Shown here: piece by piece, positions 24,772 to 32,476 of the stretch | Position numbering within the stretch: the stretch's first letter is position 1 | How the letters are laid out: each line of letters opens with the position of its first letter | DNA from: an uncultured Flavobacteriales bacterium | GTDB taxonomy: Bacteria; Bacteroidota; Bacteroidia; Flavobacteriales; Weeksellaceae | Assembly (NCBI GenBank): GCA_937876095.1 | Contig: CALFIE010000010.1 | Location: forward strand, 47,667-111,666 | Length of the DNA: 64,000 nucleotides | Direction: 5' to 3' | Translations under genes and position numbers: made by a program | The notes under the pieces: model-generated | Databases searched by the model: none | Told to the model about the DNA's origin: nothing | What the model saw: only the letters and a program-made list of their open reading frames with translations

Positions 24772-26220
24772 CTAAAATTCTGCATTTTTTGGCGTTCTCG
24801 GGAACGGAATTACGTCTCTTATATTCGTCATACCCGTCACAAAAAGCACCAAACGCTCTAATCCCAACCCAAATCCTGCGTGTGGAACCGACCCAAATTT
24901 TCTGGTATCTATATACCACCACAATTCGTGTTCATCTACGTGCATTTCGGTCATTTTGGCTTTCAAAATTTCTAAACGATCTTCTCTTTGTGATCCACCT
25001 ATAATTTCGCCAATTCCTGGGAACAACACATCCATGGCTGCAACAGTTCTTCCTTCTTCATTCAGTCGCATATAAAATGCTTTGATTTCTTTGGGATAAT
25101 CAAACAAAACTACCGGTGATTCAAAATGTTTTTCTACCAAAAATCGCTCGTGCTCTGATTGCAAATCTGCACCCCATTTCTCAATAGGATATTGGAATTT
25201 ACCTTTTTTATTTTCTTTAGAATTCATCAAAATATCAATGGCTTCAGAATAACTTACTCGCATAAATCTTTTTTTGATGACGTTTTCTAATTTCTCTATC
25301 AAACCTTCAGAAGCACGATCTTTTTCTGGTTTTTGTTTTTGTTCTTCTGCAAAACGTTTATCTAAAAATTCTAAATCATCTTTACAATTTTCTAAAACAT
25401 ATTTAATCACATATTTCAAAAAATCTTCGGCCAAATCTATATTATCTTCTAGATTATTGAAGGCAACTTCTGCTTCTACCATCCAAAATTCTGCAAGATG
25501 TCTGGTTGTATTTGAATTTTCTGCCCGGAAAGTAGGCCCAAAAGTATAGACTCTACCTAAACCCATAGCTGCGGTTTCTGCTTCTAACTGTCCTGAAACG
25601 GTAAGATTGGTTTTTTTACCAAAAAAATCCTGTGAAAAATCTATTTCTCCTGCTTCATCTCTAGGAATTTGATCAAGGTCAAAATTGGTTACACCAAACA
25701 TTTCACCGGCACCTTCTGCATCTGCACCCGTAATAATTGGCGTATTGAGATAGAAAAAATCCCTCTGATTAAAATACTGATGAATGGCAAAACTCACTGC
25801 ACTTCTCACTCTAAAGACCGCTCCAAAAAGATTGGTTCTGAAACGCAAATGCGCTTGTTCTCTAAGGATTTCTAGAGTATGTTTTTTTGGTTGAAGTATC
25901 GTTTTATCTCTTTCTTCGGTGAAATTATCACCTAGAATCACGATTTTTTTTGCGATGATTTCAATGCTTTGTCCGGAACCCTGACTTTCTATAACTTCAC
26001 CAGTAATTTTAAGTGATGCAGCCGTACTGATTCCTTTAATAATATTTTCATCAAAATTTTCGTAATCTACTACGACCTGAACATTGTTAATAGTAGAACC
26101 ATCATTCAGAGCGATAAATCTGTTCGAGCGAAATGCACGAACCCAACCTTGAATGGTGATATCGTGGTGTAATAGTTTCTTATAATCTGCTAAAATTTCT
26201 TTTATGGTCTGCTTTTTCAT
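24772..26220 (-). CDS. asnS: Asparaginyl-tRNA synthetase
   Basis: 482 residues, class IIb synthetase charging tRNA-Asn. It has an N-terminal OB-fold anticodon-binding domain (about 1-120), motif 2 in R-A-E-N-S-N-T-T-R-H-L, and motif 3 G-F-G-L-G-L-E-R-L-V-L-F at 449-460. T-R-H-L-A-E-F-W-M-V-E-A-E favours AsnRS over AspRS. The ATG at 26220 is preceded by AT-rich sequence with no Shine-Dalgarno, as usual here. Confidence 0.96.
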   Translation of the reverse strand: MKKQTIKEILADYKKLLHHDITIQGWVRAFRSNRFIALNDGSTINNVQVVVDYENFDENIIKGISTAASLKITGEVIESQGSGQSIEIIAKKIVILGDNFTEERDKTILQPKKHTLEILREQAHLRFRTNLFGAVFRVRSAVSFAIHQYFNQRDFFYLNTPIITGADAEGAGEMFGVTNFDLDQIPRDEAGEIDFSQDFFGKKTNLTVSGQLEAETAAMGLGRVYTFGPTFRAENSNTTRHLAEFWMVEAEVAFNNLEDNIDLAEDFLKYVIKYVLENCKDDLEFLDKRFAEEQKQKPEKDRASEGLIEKLENVIKKRFMRVSYSEAIDILMNSKENKKGKFQYPIEKWGADLQSEHERFLVEKHFESPVVLFDYPKEIKAFYMRLNEEGRTVAAMDVLFPGIGEIIGGSQREDRLEILKAKMTEMHVDEHELWWYIDTRKFGSVPHAGFGLGLERLVLFVTGMTNIRDVIPFPRTPKNAEF

Positions 26221-26411
26221 TTATAAAATTTATATTCAATTTCGTAAGCAAGTTACTGTTTTACTCTTGCTTTTCTTATAAGTATAATTGGCAAAAATAA
26301 GAAAATTAGCGGTAAAAATCTGTTTATTTTTGAAGAAAATCAAAAATTAGTACGGTTTATAATTACTGAATTTCAAAAGTACAATCGATTGTTATATTTC
26401 AGTTATCGCAC

Positions 26412-26439
26412 AAAAAAAGCGAGAAAAATATTCTCGCTT
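26412..26439 (-). terminator. Terminator of yidC
   Basis: AAGCGAGAA (26417-26425) pairs with TTCTCGCTT (26431-26439), 5-nt loop. On the minus strand a run of seven T follows. It starts 8 bp past the yidC stop. Confidence 0.8.
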
Positions 26440-26446
26440 CTTGTAT

Positions 26447-28258
26447 TTATTTTTTAGGTTTTTGTTGTTGCTGCGTTTTTTGTTGCTCTTGTGCTTGCTC
26501 CATCATTTCTCGCATTCTTTTCTGGAATTTACCTTCTTTCTTTGGTGGTGCAGCTTTATTGGCTTGTATTTGTGCATGAATTTTCTTCTCATCTAGAATC
26601 CAATATTTTATGGCTAGAATTATGAAAATATTCAAAGCATTTGATACAAAATAGTACCAAGATAAACCTGAAGAAGAGGTATTTAAAAAGAAAAAGAAGG
26701 TAATTGGGAAAATATACATCATCACCTTCATATTTGGCATTCCTGGTGCAGTTGGTTGTTGCATACTACCCGAAGTCATAATCGTGTAAATTAATACCAC
26801 AACTGTACAAGCAATTGCAAAAATACTTATGTGCTCCCCAATTAATGGAATATTAAATGGTAATTTAATCACATCATCATACGCAGTAAGATCTTTGGCG
26901 AACCAAAAACTTTTGTCTCGTAAATCTATAAAATTTGGGAAAAATCTAAATAATGCATAGAAAATCGGAATTTGTACCAATGCTGGTAAACAACCAGCCA
27001 TTTGATTCACACCAGCTTTTCGATAGACTGCCATGGTTTCTTGCTGCTTCTTCATAGCATCTGCATTTTTAAACTTCTCGTTTACTTCGTCTATTTCTGG
27101 TCGAATTACCCGCATCATTGCACTCAATTTATGTTGTTTGTACATAATAGGTGACAATAGTAGTTTTACGATGATTGTTAACCAAAAAATTACCCAACCT
27201 GCTGCAATTCCCCAACTTGCAATTAGATTGTACATTGGGATAAAGAACCAACGGTTCATAGAGCCAATAAATGACCAACCCAATGGTAAAATTTCATCGA
27301 AATTTTTGTCATAAGATTTCAGTAGAGGCAAATCGAGAGGCATAAAATACCATTTGAAATTTTGATTCAATTCGTTGGAAGCCAAATCTACCTGACCATC
27401 AAAATTAAATTTTTTCAAAAAATCGCCTTCATCTATCATTTCTTGTGAACCTTTAGAATTTTTGAAACCATTTTGTGGTTCAATTACCGCCGTGAAAAAC
27501 TGCTGTTTCACTGCTAACCAATTGAGTGTTTCTTCTGATTCACTCATATCGGTTCTGCCATCATAATCATAACTTCCATAATTATCAAAAGCATAACCAA
27601 ATTCTGAATGGGTTTGTTCTTGGGAGCGACCTTTTTCCATTCCACGAACATTGTAATCCCAAATAAAATCTGCCTTGTTGTTGGCAACTAATTGATTCAG
27701 ACCTTGTGTTTTCACATTGAAATCTACCGTATATTTATCTAGTAATGTGTAGATAAATTGTATGGTTGCTCCATTTACATTGGTTTGTAAAGTGACTGAA
27801 TTTCCGTTTTGTGACCCCGAAAAAACTAAATCTTTGGTATTGAAAATTTTGCCTGTTTTATCTTGAAACTGAAATCCATACGTGGAATTATTTTTATCAA
27901 AAAGCAACAATTTGCGATCATTTGCATCGGTTTTTTTATCGTATGCTTTGTATTCGTTGAGTTCTACGGTAGAAATCTGACCTCCCAAAGTTGCAATTGA
28001 CAACGATAATTCTTTATTTTTGAGTAGAATTTGCTGAATTGCAGTACTTTTCACTGCATCATTCATATTAACTACTGCAGTTGGCTGAATTTTTTGGGTA
28101 GGAACTACTTGCGTAGTATTTGTTTTGTTTTGCGCATCTGCAGCCAATTTATCTTTGGATTGTTTATTTTGAAAATAAAACATAAATCCAAATAAAATAA
28201 CCGAGAAAAGGGCAAAACTGATGAGTTGATTTTTATCTAATCCGTTGTTCTGTTGCAT
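26447..28258 (-). CDS. yidC: Membrane protein insertase YidC
   Basis: 603 residues. Inserts and folds inner-membrane proteins, alone or with SecYEG. There is an N-terminal transmembrane helix (about 11-27), a large periplasmic P1 domain (about 70-350), and five C-terminal helices including the conserved cytoplasmic hairpin (K-F-K-N-A-D-A-M-K-K-Q-Q-E). It ends in a Gln/Lys-rich cytoplasmic tail (Q-A-Q-E-Q-Q-K-T) that may touch the ribosome. It is downstream of pyrG with a 128-bp gap, the usual pyrG-yidC order in Bacteroidota. Confidence 0.96.
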   Translation of the reverse strand: MQQNNGLDKNQLISFALFSVILFGFMFYFQNKQSKDKLAADAQNKTNTTQVVPTQKIQPTAVVNMNDAVKSTAIQQILLKNKELSLSIATLGGQISTVELNEYKAYDKKTDANDRKLLLFDKNNSTYGFQFQDKTGKIFNTKDLVFSGSQNGNSVTLQTNVNGATIQFIYTLLDKYTVDFNVKTQGLNQLVANNKADFIWDYNVRGMEKGRSQEQTHSEFGYAFDNYGSYDYDGRTDMSESEETLNWLAVKQQFFTAVIEPQNGFKNSKGSQEMIDEGDFLKKFNFDGQVDLASNELNQNFKWYFMPLDLPLLKSYDKNFDEILPLGWSFIGSMNRWFFIPMYNLIASWGIAAGWVIFWLTIIVKLLLSPIMYKQHKLSAMMRVIRPEIDEVNEKFKNADAMKKQQETMAVYRKAGVNQMAGCLPALVQIPIFYALFRFFPNFIDLRDKSFWFAKDLTAYDDVIKLPFNIPLIGEHISIFAIACTVVVLIYTIMTSGSMQQPTAPGMPNMKVMMYIFPITFFFFLNTSSSGLSWYYFVSNALNIFIILAIKYWILDEKKIHAQIQANKAAPPKKEGKFQKRMREMMEQAQEQQKTQQQQKPKK

Positions 28259-28386
28259 ATTGATTTTTTGAAAATTTCACTTGAACTGTGTTCAGTGCGA
28301 TTGTTTGGTCAAAAAGTATTCCTAACTTTTTTGGCTGACAAAATTACCATTTTATTTTGAATTGAAAAGTTGGAATTTCTGAACAA

Positions 28387-30000
28387 TTATTTTTTATTTT
28401 TTGCAGCATGGTTCACCAATGCTATGAAAAGTGGATGCGGTGTTGCAACGGTACTTTTGTATTCAGGATGATATTGTACCCCAATATAAAAAGGGTGATT
28501 CTGTAACTCTATGGTTTCTACCAATTTTGTCTCTGGATTAAAACCAGTTGCAATCAGTCCGTTTTTTTCAAAATCATCTTGATATTCTGAGTTGTACTCG
28601 TATCTGTGACGGTGTCTTTCTGCAATATTTTTTTGTCCGTAAATTTCAAGAAGTCTAGAACCTGGTTTTAGATGGCATTTCCAACTTCCTAAACGCATAG
28701 TTCCACCTTTTTCTTCTATGGTTTTCTGTTCTTCCATCAATGAAATAACAGGAAATTTGGTCGTAAGATCAAATTCTGCAGAATTAGCATCTTTGAAATC
28801 CAACACATTTCTGGCAAATTCTATAGTCATGATTTGCATTCCTAGACAAATTCCCAAAATCGGAATGTTATTTTCTCGGGCAAATTTCGCTGCCAAAATT
28901 TTACCTTCAATTCCGCGATCGCCAAAACCTGGTGCAATAAGCATTCCATCTATTCCATTCAATTCTTCGGCAATATTTTCAGAAGTCAAATCTCCACTGT
29001 ACACCCAACGTAATTTTACATCAGTTTCTACATGTGCACCTGCATGTATGAAGGCTTCTGCAATAGATTTATAGGAGTCTTGCAGCGACACGTATTTCCC
29101 AACCAAAGCAATTTCGATTTTCTTTTTCGGGTTTTTATATTTTTTAAGGAAACTTTTCCAATCCTTCAAATCGGCTTCTTGATCGGTTGGTAAATCTAAT
29201 TCTCTCAAGACTACTTCATCAAATTTTTGTTTTTGCAACTCTAAAGGTACCTGATAAATGGTATCTACATCTTTACATTCAATTACATTTTCTATTCCTA
29301 CATTGCAAAATTGCGCCAATTTAGCTTTTATTTCTTTACTAATGAAATGCTCGGTTCTACATACCAAAACATCTGCCTGAATTCCAGATTCCATCAATTG
29401 ACGAACGGAATGTTGAGATGGTTTGGTTTTCAACTCACCACTAGAAGCCAAATATGGTAACAAAGTAAGGTGAATTACCATACAGTTTTTTTCACCTAAT
29501 TCCCAGCGTAATTGACGAACACTTTCTATATAAGGCAAAGATTCTATATCTCCTACTGTTCCGCCAATTTCTGTAATGATAATGTCAAAATCTTGTTTAG
29601 CCAAAATTTTGATTCGGCGCTTAATTTCATTGGTAATGTGCGGAATTACTTGTACGGTTTTACCCAAAAAATCTCCCCGTCTTTCTTTTTCGATTACGGT
29701 TTGGTAAATTCTACCGGTAGTTACATTGTTGTTTTGTGATGTAGTAGAGTCTAGAAAACGCTCATAATGCCCTAAATCCAAATCGGTTTCGGCACCATCT
29801 TCGGTTACATAACATTCACCGTGTTCATAAGGATTAAGTGTTCCTGGATCAATATTAATATAAGGATCCAATTTCTGAATGGTCACACGAAAACCACGAG
29901 ATTTCAATAAAAGACCGAGAGAAGCAGAGACAATTCCTTTACCAAGTGACGAGGTGACACCTCCTGTTACAAAGATGTATTTGGTTTGCTTTTTACTCAT
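28387..30000 (-). CDS. pyrG: CTP synthase
   Basis: 537 residues from the ATG at 30000 (M-S-K-K-Q-T-K-Y-I-F-V-T-G-G). Converts UTP to CTP with glutamine and ATP. The N-terminal amidoligase domain has G-G-V-T-S-S-L-G-K-G, and the C-terminal glutamine amidotransferase domain has the nucleophile elbow G-I-C-L-G-M-Q. A longer frame reaches upstream to 30141 but adds 47 residues absent from the family and crosses AT-rich non-coding DNA, so it is not used. Confidence 0.97.
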   Translation of the reverse strand: MSKKQTKYIFVTGGVTSSLGKGIVSASLGLLLKSRGFRVTIQKLDPYINIDPGTLNPYEHGECYVTEDGAETDLDLGHYERFLDSTTSQNNNVTTGRIYQTVIEKERRGDFLGKTVQVIPHITNEIKRRIKILAKQDFDIIITEIGGTVGDIESLPYIESVRQLRWELGEKNCMVIHLTLLPYLASSGELKTKPSQHSVRQLMESGIQADVLVCRTEHFISKEIKAKLAQFCNVGIENVIECKDVDTIYQVPLELQKQKFDEVVLRELDLPTDQEADLKDWKSFLKKYKNPKKKIEIALVGKYVSLQDSYKSIAEAFIHAGAHVETDVKLRWVYSGDLTSENIAEELNGIDGMLIAPGFGDRGIEGKILAAKFARENNIPILGICLGMQIMTIEFARNVLDFKDANSAEFDLTTKFPVISLMEEQKTIEEKGGTMRLGSWKCHLKPGSRLLEIYGQKNIAERHRHRYEYNSEYQDDFEKNGLIATGFNPETKLVETIELQNHPFYIGVQYHPEYKSTVATPHPLFIALVNHAAKNKK

Positions 30001-30103
30001 TAGATTAGGTTTTGGCAAAGTTAAACTAAATTGTTTAACAAGACAATTTTTTGAAAATTGAAATTGATAAATTTTTGAAATGAATTGTTTTGTATTGTGT
30101 TTT

Positions 30104-30123
30104 GGCGCGAGCGAAGCGAGCGT
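30104..30123 (+). repeat. GC-rich 20-mer shared with 3909-3928
   Basis: GGCGCGAGCGAAGCGAGCGT, identical on the opposite strand to 3909-3928, between pyrG and groEL. A short hairpin TGGCGCTCGCCA follows at about 30199-30210. Confidence 0.7.
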
Positions 30124-30142
30124 AAGAGAGTTGCCTATCATC

Positions 30143-30177
30143 CAAAAAAAATCCTTTCAAAAATTTGAAAGGATTTT
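30143..30177 (-). terminator. Terminator of groESL
   Basis: AAAATCCTTTCAAA (30148-30161) and TTTGAAAGGATTTT (30164-30177) are perfectly complementary. On the minus strand they are followed by a T-run. It lies 55 bp past the groEL stop. Confidence 0.8.
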
Positions 30178-30231
30178 CTATTACTAAAAATAGTTTTCTT
30201 TGGCGCTCGCCAAGATTTCTACTTTCTGATA

Positions 30232-31857
30232 TTACATCATTCCTGGCATTCCACCTCCCATGTGTGGCATTGCTGGTTCATCTTTTTTGATTTCGGTAAT
30301 TACACACTCTGTGGTAAGTAGCATTCCTGAAACTGACGCTGCATTTTCTAGTGCAACTCTCACTACTTTGGTAGGATCTATAATTCCTGCTTCGTACATA
30401 TTTACAAAAGTGTCATTTTTTGCATTAAATCCGAAATCACCTTTTCCTTCTGAAACTTTTGCAACAATTACAGAACCTTCTCCACCTGCATTAGCTACAA
30501 TCTGACGAAGTGGTTCTTCAATCGCTCTTTTTACAATTTTGATACCAGTAGATTCATCTTGGTTGGCTCCTTCAAAATCTAGCACTGCAATTGCTCTTAC
30601 TAAAGCAACACCACCACCAGGAACTATACCCTCTTCTACTGCGGCTCTAGTTGCGTGCAATGCATCATCAACACGATCTTTTTTCTCTTTCATTTCTACT
30701 TCAGAAGCTGCTCCTACATAAAGAACTGCAACTCCACCTGCTAATTTTGCTAATCTTTCTTGCAATTTTTCTTTATCATAATCAGAAGTAGTAGATTCCA
30801 TTTGTGCTTTTATTTGGTTAACTCTACCTTTGATCTCTGTTTCGTTACCTGCACCATTTACAATAGTAGTATTATCTTTGTCAATGGTTACTTTTTCAGC
30901 TCTACCTAACATTTCTATGGTTACATTTTCCATGTTGAATCCTCTTTCTTCAGATACAACTTGTCCACCTGTTAAGATTGCAATATCTTCTAACATTGCT
31001 TTTCTACGATCACCAAATCCTGGAGCTTTAACCGCAGCAATTTTTAGAGAACCACGTAATTTATTTACCACCAAAGTTGCCAAAGCTTCACCATCTACTT
31101 CTTCAGAAATAATAAGAAGAGATTTTCCTTGTTGTGCAACTGGTTCTAGAACTGGCAATAATTCTTTCATGGAAGAAATTTTCTTTTCCACTAAAAGGAT
31201 GTAAGGATTTTCTAATTCTGCAACCATTTTTTCTGCATTGGTTACAAAATATGGAGATTGGTAACCTCTATCGAACTGCATTCCTTCTACTACATCTACA
31301 GTAGTATCTGTACCTTTTGCTTCTTCTACGGTGATTACTCCTTCTTTTCCTACTTTCCCGAAAGCTTCAGCTATTAATGAACCGATGGTTTCATCATTAT
31401 TTGCAGAAATAGAAGCAACTTGTTTTATTTTTTCAGCGTCATTCCCTACTTGTTGAGATTGAGATTTAAGATTGTCTACTACTGCAGTTACAGCTTTATC
31501 AATTCCTCTTTTCAAATCCATAGGATTTGCACCAGCTGCTACATTTTTAAGACCTTCTCTTACAATTGCTTGTGCTAGAACAGTAGCGGTAGTAGTTCCG
31601 TCACCTGCAATATCATTGGTTTTAGAAGCTACTTCTTTTACCATTTGAGCTCCCATATTTTCTACACGGTCTTCTAATTCTATTTCTTTTGCTACAGAAA
31701 CACCATCTTTAGTAACATGAGGTGCACCGAAAGCTTTTTCTATTACTACATTTCTACCTTTTGGTCCTAAAGTAACTTTTACCGCATTTGCCAATGCATC
31801 TACTCCTCTTTTTAGGGCGTCTCTAGATTCTATATCGAATTTTATTTCTTTTGCCAT
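30232..31857 (-). CDS. groL: Chaperonin GroEL (60 kDa)
   Basis: 541 residues, the tetradecameric chaperonin that folds proteins with GroES. G-D-G-T-T-T-A-T-V-L-A at about 86-96 forms the ATP site, and the C-terminus ends in the usual Gly/Met tail (P-H-M-G-G-G-M-P-G-M-M). It follows groES after a 107-bp gap that holds a phrase element with a perfect 14-nt tandem repeat. Confidence 0.98.
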   Translation of the reverse strand: MAKEIKFDIESRDALKRGVDALANAVKVTLGPKGRNVVIEKAFGAPHVTKDGVSVAKEIELEDRVENMGAQMVKEVASKTNDIAGDGTTTATVLAQAIVREGLKNVAAGANPMDLKRGIDKAVTAVVDNLKSQSQQVGNDAEKIKQVASISANNDETIGSLIAEAFGKVGKEGVITVEEAKGTDTTVDVVEGMQFDRGYQSPYFVTNAEKMVAELENPYILLVEKKISSMKELLPVLEPVAQQGKSLLIISEEVDGEALATLVVNKLRGSLKIAAVKAPGFGDRRKAMLEDIAILTGGQVVSEERGFNMENVTIEMLGRAEKVTIDKDNTTIVNGAGNETEIKGRVNQIKAQMESTTSDYDKEKLQERLAKLAGGVAVLYVGAASEVEMKEKKDRVDDALHATRAAVEEGIVPGGGVALVRAIAVLDFEGANQDESTGIKIVKRAIEEPLRQIVANAGGEGSVIVAKVSEGKGDFGFNAKNDTFVNMYEAGIIDPTKVVRVALENAASVSGMLLTTECVITEIKKDEPAMPHMGGGMPGMM

Positions 31858-31869
31858 TTTTTTTAAAGA

Positions 31870-31958
31870 TTTTAGACGTCAGATTTTAGACGTCAGATTT
31901 TTTTACTATTTTTAATTGATTACACCACATTTCGGTCTGAAATTTAGTATCTGTTATA
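31870..31958. repeat. Phrase element with tandem TTTTAGACGTCAGA inside groESL
   Basis: TTTTAGACGTCAGA occurs twice in perfect tandem (31870-31883, 31884-31897). A looser, roughly inverted set of words follows (TCGGTCTGAAATTTAG, TATCTGTTATATGAAATC). It fills the groES-groEL spacer and is a relative of 3239-3330. Confidence 0.6.
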
Positions 31959-31964
31959 TGAAAT

Positions 31965-32243
31965 CTATCCTAGAATTCCCAACAAATCGCTTTCTCTTAC
32001 GATAAGATAATCATTACCATTAAGCTTCAATTCAGAACCAGAATATTTACCATAAAGTACTTTGTCCCCAATTTTTACGGTCATAGGTTCATCTTTTTTA
32101 CCATCGCCAACTGCTACAACAGTTCCTTCTTGTGGTTTTTCTTTTGCAGTATCTGGAATAATAATTCCTGATGCAGTCTTCGTTTCAGCTTGAGTTGGTT
32201 CTACCAAAACTCGATCAGCTAGAGGTTTAAAATTAATTGACAT
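31965..32243 (-). CDS. groS: Co-chaperonin GroES (10 kDa)
   Basis: 92 residues, the heptameric lid of GroEL. It has the N-terminal K-P-L-A-D-R-V-L-V-E-P, the mobile loop T-A-S-G-I-I-I-P and C-terminal Y-L-I-V-R-E-S-D-L-L-G-I. First gene of the groESL operon. A -7 element lies about 55 bp upstream (32299-32306). No CIRCE inverted repeat is seen. Confidence 0.97.
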   Translation of the reverse strand: MSINFKPLADRVLVEPTQAETKTASGIIIPDTAKEKPQEGTVVAVGDGKKDEPMTVKIGDKVLYGKYSGSELKLNGNDYLIVRESDLLGILG

Positions 32244-32298
32244 ATTGATATTATTTTTTTAAATTATTTGCTAGTTGCTCCTCCATTTTTGTGCCATG

Positions 32299-32306
32299 CA
32301 AATTTA
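32299..32306 (-). promoter_or_regulatory. -7 promoter element of groESL
   Basis: The minus strand reads TAAATTTG, matching TAnnTTTG, 55 bp upstream of the groES ATG. The sequence just upstream on the minus strand, AACTGACACTTTTTCACC, may carry a heat-shock determinant, but none is recognised with confidence. Confidence 0.55.
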
Positions 32307-32353
32307 GGTGAAAAAGTGTCAGTTACAATTTTAAAATTTTGGAAAATTTGGCA

Positions 32354-32385
32354 GAAAAAAAGTCATTCATAAAAAATGAATGACT
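32354..32385 (-). terminator. Terminator of the M1 peptidase gene
   Basis: AGTCATTCAT (32361-32370) pairs with ATGAATGACT (32376-32385). On the minus strand a run of seven T follows. It ends transcription coming from the peptidase gene before groES. Confidence 0.75.
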
Positions 32386-32476
32386 AAGTATACAGATTAT
32401 TTTATTTTAACTTAAGGACAAAGTTCTGCATATTTGCTAAGTATACATTTAATGCTATTCTTACTCCTGTGTGAGA

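Noticed and set aside
30001..30141. 47-residue N-terminal extension of pyrG
   Set aside because: CTP synthase begins at M-S-K-K-Q; the extension is non-coding in character.
31861..31900. Tandem 14-mers considered as a CRISPR start
   Set aside because: Only two units without spacers, and no cas genes in the window.
32244..32340. CIRCE operator upstream of groES
   Set aside because: No TTAGCACTC-N9-GAGTGCTAA-like dyad is present.
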